From the NCBI GenBank assembly GCA_013152415.1, contig JAADGI010000017.1, positions 62,001 through 126,000 on the forward strand: a stretch of 64,000 bases of DNA, read 5' to 3'. Below the pieces are notes generated by a model. The model was given only the letters and a program-made list of their open reading frames with translations. It had not been told where the DNA came from and did no database searches. Both the position numbers and the translations under genes were made by a program. This document shows positions 25,901 through 31,854 of this stretch, piece by piece. Within the stretch, counting starts at the first letter, position 1. Each line of letters opens with the position of its first letter. The stretch comes from Gammaproteobacteria bacterium. Its GTDB lineage: Bacteria > Pseudomonadota > Gammaproteobacteria > HyVt-429.

Positions 25901-28273
25901 ACATCAGCTGGGGGGGCATCGGCCGGTGCCAATGTCACCTTATCCACCAGTGGCGGCACGGGCAAAGACGTCGACAGCGATTCACGCTTTGAGGGAATCT
26001 ACCTGAACGGCACTATCAAGGGCGGCACCGGTGGAACTGTCGATCTGGATACCGGCGGTGGCGCTGCCATCTCCAGTAGTGCCACTAATCCCAGGATTAT
26101 TGCCGACACCATCAAGCTGCAAACCGGAGCGGGTACCGGACCCATCGGCGATGTAGGTCAGTTTATTTACACCCAGTCTGCAGGGACCACGACCACAATA
26201 GACATCGGGGGTGCCTCCAACAAGGCCACGGGGGTATTTATCAATCACAGCGGCGGGCTGATCGTCAATACGCTGGAGATCGCCTCACCAGTACAACTCA
26301 AGGCCACCGGTAACCTGAGCTTCAACAACACCAACGTCACAACCATAGACACCGGTGGCAACGAACTGATCCTCGACAGTGGCGGAACACTGACCTTAGC
26401 TGGGGGGGCGTTGACGGGGAAACAGATAGAACTGAGATCTGCGAACTCTTTTGCTGTCACTCAGGATGTCACTGCCACCGGTAGCGGAGCGGGAGATAAC
26501 GTCACCCTTGAGGTCACCGGTGCCGGCAACCAACTCGATATCTCCATTGGCAAAACCGTCAGCAGCAACAAGGATGTCTCTCTCATCGCAGATAATATGT
26601 CGATCAGCGGCACTGTGAATGCCACTGATTTTGTCTACATCAAACCGACCACTACCAGTAGCGACATCGAACTGGTGAGCTCCGTCGGTAATGGACTCGA
26701 CATCATGGTCTCTGATTTGGCGAATGTCACTGCGGGTGATACCTTGATCATCGGTGACAAAAACTACACCGGTACCACCCGGGTCCTCTCAGCACTCAGT
26801 TCCAGCGGCATCAATGCCTCCACCCTGAAGCTGGCTAATCAAAATATCAGCATCGGTGCAGCAATCGATTTTTCGACCGGTAATGAGAATCTCAGATTCT
26901 TGACCGGCAGCGGCACAACCAGCGTCGGTGCCGATATCAACACCGGGTCGGGCGTCATCAATGGCGATGATTTTAGCTTCGGCAATGCCGGCACATTCAG
27001 CATCACCGGCAGCTTTAACGCCACCGGTGCCGTCAGCTTCAGCAATGTGTCCGGAACAGCCAACTTTGCCAGCAACTACACCGCCTTCTCCACCTCCTTT
27101 AGCAACGGTACCGCAAATTTTAATGGTACCAGCAACTCGACCAGCACCCTGAATTTAAATGGCGGCACTCTGGGGGGCTCCGGCAACTTTTCCAGCGGTA
27201 CGACTACCTGGACCGCCGGTATCATGACCGGTGCCGGTACTACGACATTCAATGGGCCCACCACAATCAACCCACCCACGCTTTCGGTGATCATCGTGGA
27301 TGGCCGTACCGTAGAAAATAACGGCACCATGACCTGGACGACCGGCGGAAATATCCGCCTGGATAATGGTGCTATCTTCAGAAACAATAACGGTGGAACA
27401 TTTGATATCCAGAATAATGGTCAAATCTTCACTTCTACGGGTGCCGCCCCCCTGGTCGATAACCTTGGGATATTCAAAAAGACAGGCGCAGGAGGGACCA
27501 CCCAGATAGCGGTTTCGATGCAAAACAGCGGACTCATCTCTGCGGAGAACGGCACATTACAGCTAACGGGGGCCACCTTTCTCAACCAGGCCAGTGGTGT
27601 AATACAGGGCACAGCCATCTTTGATGGCTCAGGCACAACGCTCACCAACAACGGTGCCTTCAGTCCCGGCACCTCGGCCGGCACGCTGACCTTGATAGGT
27701 GGCCTACCGGGCACCGGTACGCTCAATATCGAGCTGGGTGGAACCGGTGCCGGGCAATTTGATGTGCTTAATGTCCCATCAGGATCGGCCGCCATTAATG
27801 GCACGCTGAATATTGCCTTGATTAACGGATTCACACCGAACGTGGGCGATACCTTCGATATCGTCACCGCCGCCAGTCTCGGAGGACTGGGGGCAAACAT
27901 AAACGGACCAGACGGCTATACCTTTGTCCTGGTTGATGCCGGAGGTGGTATCGCCCGCTTGCAGGTCACGGGTATACCGGCGGTGACAGATGGGGTGGCC
28001 ACACCAACCGACCCCGTTATCGCCAACCCCATTACTACCGCGGCCATCGACCCGACACCGGTCATTGATGCCTTTACCGATTCACTGGTGGTATTACTCG
28101 ATACCACCAACCTCGAAGACCCTAACCTGGGTACACTGCTGGGCAACGATGACAACACCAGCGATGACGAAGAAGGCATTACGAAGGCACAAAAAAACCA
28201 AGACGAAACCGACGCCTCAAACACTGACAGCAAACCATCGCCGAAGAAGGTGCTGTCCTGTAGCGTGGGATAA
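22940..28273 (+). CDS. TpsA exoprotein, filamentous-haemagglutinin-type adhesin
   Basis: The 1777-residue product is a secreted two-partner-secretion substrate for the adjacent TpsB. An extended signal peptide ends near ALA (residue 37). The TPS domain follows, with NPSGATVVHGDVSLSQ, ITNSPGAIINWQDFS and the hallmark LINPNGIVFG. The rest is a Gly/Thr/Asn-rich beta-helix. A Thr/Asp-rich low-complexity stretch (about residues 517-713) is flanked by two copies of a roughly 100-residue module (VGGDFQGGG and IGGDFQGKG starts, LLDPENI and LLDPDDI ends). The only cysteine is five residues before the stop (VLSCSVG), suggesting a C-terminal anchor or crosslink. Start ATG at 22940. Confidence 0.93.
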   Translation: MNLKTKDYLGHADGVAGISRSLLAIGLIGLFQGPALANPSGATVVHGDVSLSQPDAQTLNITNSPGAIINWQDFSNKPGEITRFLQQNKASAVLNRVVGQDPSQILGSLLSNGKVFLINPNGIVFGAGARVDTAGLIASSLNLSDADFIAGQYNFEGGANAGAVINRGFIKSSKGGEVLLIAPNVENSGIIQAEDGTILLAAGQKLTLTSLDVDYISFDIQAPDNKALNVGSLLANGGAAAMLAGTVQQRGRIEATRLSRDADGRIRLIAQDTLEVSGTVTANGNNTAAGGNIQMTANTVTLNNARVLASGKSGGTVLVGGDFQGGGKLTNAQNTTIDTQSTIHASATGNGDGGKIIVWSDDTTTVNGTLKARGGPTGGDGGFIETSGKKTLEFSRPADVSAPKGKAGTWLLDPENIDIDSGKATSIETALNQGSNVSIKTSATGSGEGNITVSAGIAKTEGADARLGLEAHGRIDVNAPISSTAGKLDVALRAGTGIAINSSIATNGGSVSSLITGAADNTAGTSNTTDAGTDPTSTEVTNIETANTSTDPIPESTTHPDGGTLSTNAIVETVDTAGTDSSTPGNISTEVGITDTATLADNNTTIEIETGATTVSSTDVTDITVTTDTAIDSDIAAYTDIAVGTSPSNDATVVEITNTTTTVANTDATAEAVTDVSIPSEIDVTNTETIVTVADTTNTSNQSEINVNGEIITDGGGITLDSGDTGTTLVYGTLDASNTDTGETGGDIRVLGDKVGITGEAKLDASGDAGGGEILIGGDFQGKGETRTAEFTYVGKDVSIKADAVSEGDGGKVILWSDNTTRYYGNISTQGGSQSGDGGLVEVSGKKNLIFLGQVDTTAANGAIGTLLLDPDDINVGATGTSFTTEDNAPTDGTLSFTEAAGGLNILASSLDAVSASIILQANNDINFNSAVTLTTTGASLTAQAGNDINVLADITTNGGDITLNANDPAGTQSGTGIVKVSANLDTTSAGGASAGANVTLSTSGGTGKDVDSDSRFEGIYLNGTIKGGTGGTVDLDTGGGAAISSSATNPRIIADTIKLQTGAGTGPIGDVGQFIYTQSAGTTTTIDIGGASNKATGVFINHSGGLIVNTLEIASPVQLKATGNLSFNNTNVTTIDTGGNELILDSGGTLTLAGGALTGKQIELRSANSFAVTQDVTATGSGAGDNVTLEVTGAGNQLDISIGKTVSSNKDVSLIADNMSISGTVNATDFVYIKPTTTSSDIELVSSVGNGLDIMVSDLANVTAGDTLIIGDKNYTGTTRVLSALSSSGINASTLKLANQNISIGAAIDFSTGNENLRFLTGSGTTSVGADINTGSGVINGDDFSFGNAGTFSITGSFNATGAVSFSNVSGTANFASNYTAFSTSFSNGTANFNGTSNSTSTLNLNGGTLGGSGNFSSGTTTWTAGIMTGAGTTTFNGPTTINPPTLSVIIVDGRTVENNGTMTWTTGGNIRLDNGAIFRNNNGGTFDIQNNGQIFTSTGAAPLVDNLGIFKKTGAGGTTQIAVSMQNSGLISAENGTLQLTGATFLNQASGVIQGTAIFDGSGTTLTNNGAFSPGTSAGTLTLIGGLPGTGTLNIELGGTGAGQFDVLNVPSGSAAINGTLNIALINGFTPNVGDTFDIVTAASLGGLGANINGPDGYTFVLVDAGGGIARLQVTGIPAVTDGVATPTDPVIANPITTAAIDPTPVIDAFTDSLVVLLDTTNLEDPNLGTLLGNDDNTSDDEEGITKAQKNQDETDASNTDSKPSPKKVLSCSVG
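23885..24200 (+). repeat. TpsA internal module, copy 1
   Basis: Encodes roughly residues 316-420 of the exoprotein: VGGDFQGGG, then GDGGKIIVWSDDTT, GDGGFIETSGKKTLEF and WLLDPENIDI. The protein pattern recurs at 25250-25570. Confidence 0.75.
25250..25570 (+). repeat. TpsA internal module, copy 2
   Basis: Encodes roughly residues 771-877: IGGDFQGKG, GDGGKVILWSDNTT, GDGGLVEVSGKKNLIF and LLLDPDDINV, matching copy 1 in order and spacing. The two copies bracket the Thr/Asp-rich segment. Confidence 0.75.
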
Positions 28274-28284
28274 AATACACGAAT

Positions 28285-29667
28285 ATGCCTGATGCCCCTT
28301 ATAAAGTATCCCCTATCACACTGCTAACCGTGGTCGCAGTGCTCGTATTTGGATTACACCCCCCTACCGCTTACGCGGAGGCTGCAATAGGCAAACTGCT
28401 TTACAGCAAAGGTGTGGTATCCGGCCAAATGGAGGGCCGCTCCATCCGTATTCTGGGCCGCGACTCTGATATTTACCTGAAAGACACCCTCACCACCGGC
28501 AAAAGAAGCTTTGCCGTAATGGAATTCTCTGACGGCACCAAACTCACTGTGCGACCGGGTAGCATCCTTAAGGTCGAGGACTACGCCCACGGCGACAAAC
28601 GCGAGACCGCGGTTTTTAGCCTGATCAAAGGTGGACTGCGTGCCATCACCGGCTTGATTGGTAAACTCAACCCGGGGGGATATAGCGTACAGACTCCCGT
28701 TGCCACCTTGGGCATCAGAGGAACAGAATTTGACGCCCGAATCTGTGCCCAAGACTGTGCCACCGAAGAAAAGGCGGCCAAGCCAATCGAGGTGGTCACA
28801 CAATCCAAGGTCATCGCCCGTGTCGCCTTGCGCAAGGGTGGGCTCAAGGGCCGAGACATCACCGGCAAAATCCGCGATATTGCTACCGGTGGCCCGGTTT
28901 ACAAGGGTGATACCTTAATCACCGCCAAAGATGCCTTTGCGGTGATTGCGTTTCGGGATGACACCCGCATCACCCTTCAACCGGACACTGAGTTTGTGGC
29001 CCAAGACTACCGCTACCAGGTTGATCAACCTGGTGCCAGCAACGTGCTATTTAATCTCATTAAAGGTGGACTACGCGCCGTTACCGGGGCCATCGGCAAA
29101 CTCAACCCCAGCGGATTCAAGGTCCGTTCCCCTACCGCCACTATCGGCATACGCGGTACCGGATTTGATTTTTATCACAGCAACCCCACCCACGCCTGGG
29201 TATGGTTAGGAGAAATCACCTTTGAGTCGGCTTCTGGCACCTTAGTCTTAACCGAAGGTCAGACCGTGTTTCTACCCAGGCTCAACGCTAAACCCATAAT
29301 CCTCAACAAACTACCGGTTTTTATCCAAAAACAACCCGGGCCCAGGCCCGATAAGATCAAAATTGATCTGGATAAGATGTTTGGGGCAACCCAACAACAG
29401 GAGATCAAACCCGGTCTATGGGTGTTTGTTCACGACGGACATGTGCGGGTCAATAGCAAGCAAAAGGGCAATAAGAATATTGACCTGGGAGCCGGTGAAG
29501 GTGCTTTTGCTGATGGCGATGATGTCGTGCGTGTGGAAATAATCCCGGCCTTCATGCTCCAGGATATATATCCACGACCCGGCCAGCTTGACCCCAGGAC
29601 TCTGAAATTACTCGGCACCCTCAAGGGTGAACTTAGCAATAAGAATGTCGAGTGTGAGGTAAAGTAG
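28285..29667 (+). CDS. Secreted protein with two tandem FecR domains
   Basis: The 460-residue protein has a signal peptide (TLLTVVAVLVFGLHPPTAYA) and two FecR-type repeats. Repeat 1 runs from GKLLYSKGVVSGQ through FAVMEFSDGTKLTVRPGS to FSLIKGGLRAITGLIGKLNP and VATLGIRGTEFD. Repeat 2 has FAVIAFRDDTRITLQPDTEF, NLIKGGLRAVTGAIGKLNP and TATIGIRGTGFD. No sigma/anti-sigma helix or membrane anchor is seen, so it is not a classical iron-sensing FecR; such periplasmic FecR-domain proteins often accompany TPS and CHASE2 genes. The gene starts 11 bases after the TpsA stop and is likely cotranscribed. A pair of cysteines (ICAQDC) sits after repeat 1. Confidence 0.88.
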   Translation: MPDAPYKVSPITLLTVVAVLVFGLHPPTAYAEAAIGKLLYSKGVVSGQMEGRSIRILGRDSDIYLKDTLTTGKRSFAVMEFSDGTKLTVRPGSILKVEDYAHGDKRETAVFSLIKGGLRAITGLIGKLNPGGYSVQTPVATLGIRGTEFDARICAQDCATEEKAAKPIEVVTQSKVIARVALRKGGLKGRDITGKIRDIATGGPVYKGDTLITAKDAFAVIAFRDDTRITLQPDTEFVAQDYRYQVDQPGASNVLFNLIKGGLRAVTGAIGKLNPSGFKVRSPTATIGIRGTGFDFYHSNPTHAWVWLGEITFESASGTLVLTEGQTVFLPRLNAKPIILNKLPVFIQKQPGPRPDKIKIDLDKMFGATQQQEIKPGLWVFVHDGHVRVNSKQKGNKNIDLGAGEGAFADGDDVVRVEIIPAFMLQDIYPRPGQLDPRTLKLLGTLKGELSNKNVECEVK

Positions 29668-29795
29668 ATCTTCTGCCTCGGTTAAGGGCAGATCAAACAC
29701 ATGCGGCTATCCTGTTAATGTTCCCTCTTTCTGCGAGGCTTTGGTGCCCTGCAAAGAGACAAAAAGCACTAGCGGCCACCACCAGGGACAACAAG

Positions 29796-30533
29796 ATGGA
29801 GACGCTGTTCATGCACCCAACAGATGATGATGTCTACCCCAGAAGGTCATCGACCTGGCACCGCATCCTGACAACCTTCATTCTGGTGCCAATTTATATT
29901 AGTAGTTTTCCTGCCTCAGCAGAATCAACTGTGGCCGGACACGTGTTGACCGGAAACGTACAAGCCACTGATAAGAGCCACTCACAGAACCGCGAAGTTG
30001 CCGGTGGCGAGGCATTTATGAGTGGCGAAACCCTCTCCACACAAGACAAATATGCAGTAATCGGCTTCAGTGACGGCACCAGGATAACCCTACGCCCCAA
30101 TACCGAATTCGTTATCACTGTCTACCACTATGGCCAGGGTCAAAGTGAAGCACTATTTAAGCTAAACACGGGCGGCATAAAAGTTTCCACGGGTAAAATT
30201 GCTGAAAATACGCCGTCAAAATTTCGCGTGAGTACACCCTATGGTAACCTCACGCTACCTGATCCCGATATTAAGGGATTGGTCTGTACCAAAGGTTGCG
30301 ACTACGATGCCGCTGAACCCAAAAATAATAACACTCACACCGGACATATTGCCTTTAGTAAAGGCCACGTCACCATCACCCGCAAGGATCACACCCCTGT
30401 TACAAGCAAAGCGGGCAACAAACTTGAAAAGGGCGACACCATAGTGGTTGGTCGTGATGGCCTTGCGGTACTGGTCCTTACCAATGGCCAACGCAAAACC
30501 CTTAAATCCGACGAAAGCTATACTATAAAGTAG
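29796..30533 (+). CDS. Secreted FecR-domain protein
   Basis: The 245-residue protein has an N-terminal hydrophobic signal (ILTTFILVPIYISSFPASA), one FecR-like repeat (YAVIGFSDGTRITLRPNTEF, LFKLNTGGIKVSTGKIAENTPSKFRVSTPYGNL broken over about 40 residues) and a final SH3-like segment ending KTLKSDESYTIK. The GIRGT ending of typical FecR repeats is replaced by LTLPDPDIKGLVC, and a CTKGC pair follows. Start ATG at 29796 has AGGGA seven bases upstream; ATG at 29811 is an alternative and the longer frame from 29718 lacks a ribosome site. It appears to be a diverged paralogue of the preceding gene, probably in one operon with tpsA. Confidence 0.8.
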   Translation: METLFMHPTDDDVYPRRSSTWHRILTTFILVPIYISSFPASAESTVAGHVLTGNVQATDKSHSQNREVAGGEAFMSGETLSTQDKYAVIGFSDGTRITLRPNTEFVITVYHYGQGQSEALFKLNTGGIKVSTGKIAENTPSKFRVSTPYGNLTLPDPDIKGLVCTKGCDYDAAEPKNNNTHTGHIAFSKGHVTITRKDHTPVTSKAGNKLEKGDTIVVGRDGLAVLVLTNGQRKTLKSDESYTIK

Positions 30534-30708
30534 ACCACACAACAGACAAGACAGCACTCATACCAGGCTTTATGTCCGCTGCTCGGAGAGCCCATTTAAA
30601 GTCAACGACCCTGAATCTATTCAATCTCATTGGGACCGACATCATTGTCAATAAATTCACCTGTGGGATAAAATTAAATAAAACAATAAACCGGGAGGAG
30701 ATCACCCT

Positions 30709-31854
30709 ATGACGTCCAGCCACGACATAGCAGGAATAATTAAGCTTCACCACGCCATCATACTTGCGTTTAGTCTGTTTACCTGGAGCCACCCGGTATG
30801 GAGCCAGGATGACACGAAACAGGGGGCACAAATATACCAAAAGAACTGTGCCACCTGTCACAACACCGGTAATACCGGTGCACCCACTCTTAACGATACA
30901 GCCAATTGGGATAGCCGTCTTAATTGGCCCCTCTGGGTCACCAACCGACGTGCGATAAATGGCTACGGCACCATGCCCGCCCGCGGCGGCAACGATACCC
31001 TGTCAGATCAAGACGTTAAGGATGCGGTGGCTTATATGATTGCGCGCATAGAAGCAGGGCCACAAAAAGAAATTGAAAAACCAAAAAAAATACCTCGCCG
31101 TAACCAGAATAAGGCAAAACCAAATAACAACAAATACCACCAAACACCGAAAGACCAGGACATCCCCAAAGATAGTTACGGCAATGAAGTCCGCTTGGGC
31201 AAAAAGATATTTACTCAAACCTACAAGTACGCGCGTCGCTACGTTGGTAACGGTATGAGCTGTGCCCACTGCCATTTGGATGCGGGCCGTAAGGCCAATG
31301 CTGCTCCAATGTGGGCAGCCTATGGCATGTATCCCGCCTACCGACGTAAGAGCAATCGTACCAATACTCTGGAGGAACGCATCCAACAATGCTTTCGATT
31401 TAGTCTAAACGGTATCTCCCCGGCCCTGGATGCCCCGGAATTGCGCGCACTTACAAGCTATATGCACTTCCTTTCCAAAGGTGTGCCAGTAGGAGTAAGT
31501 ATGCCGGGACGAGGTTACCCACAAGTCAAAAAGACCGGATTCGACCCCAACCCTGCTCGCGGCAAAGAAGTCTATAAAGCCAAGTGTGTGTCCTGTCACG
31601 GTACAAAGGGGAGGGGCAAGGACAGACCTGGGGGGGGCTACATATACCCACCACTATGGGGCAATGATTCATATAACAAGGCTGCGGGCATGCACCAGAT
31701 CGAACTTCTGGCCAGTTTCATCAAGGCCAACATGCCCAAAAATAAGGAAGGGTCCCTGAGCAACCAAGAAGCCCTGGATGTGGCGGCATTTATCAATGCC
31801 CAGTTACGCCCTGGAGATCCCCGCAAGGGCCTTATCCAGAGTCTATTGGACTGA
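30709..31854 (+). CDS. tsdA: TsdA-like thiosulfate dehydrogenase with extra N-terminal cytochrome c domain
   Basis: The 381-residue periplasmic protein has a signal peptide and three heme sites: C47ATCH, C185AHCH and C293VSCH. Residues 150-380 match TsdA, which oxidises two thiosulfates to tetrathionate: AHCHLDAGR, PMWAAYGMYPAYR, the Cys in IQQCFRFSLNG (C228) that would be the unusual axial Cys ligand of the active-site heme, and the C-terminal heme domain with PPLWG and RPGDPR. The N-terminal 110 residues form a separate class I cytochrome c joined by a Lys/Asn-rich linker, perhaps a built-in electron acceptor. GGAGG precedes the ATG. The stop overlaps the SulP start by one base. Confidence 0.85.
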   Translation: MTSSHDIAGIIKLHHAIILAFSLFTWSHPVWSQDDTKQGAQIYQKNCATCHNTGNTGAPTLNDTANWDSRLNWPLWVTNRRAINGYGTMPARGGNDTLSDQDVKDAVAYMIARIEAGPQKEIEKPKKIPRRNQNKAKPNNNKYHQTPKDQDIPKDSYGNEVRLGKKIFTQTYKYARRYVGNGMSCAHCHLDAGRKANAAPMWAAYGMYPAYRRKSNRTNTLEERIQQCFRFSLNGISPALDAPELRALTSYMHFLSKGVPVGVSMPGRGYPQVKKTGFDPNPARGKEVYKAKCVSCHGTKGRGKDRPGGGYIYPPLWGNDSYNKAAGMHQIELLASFIKANMPKNKEGSLSNQEALDVAAFINAQLRPGDPRKGLIQSLLD

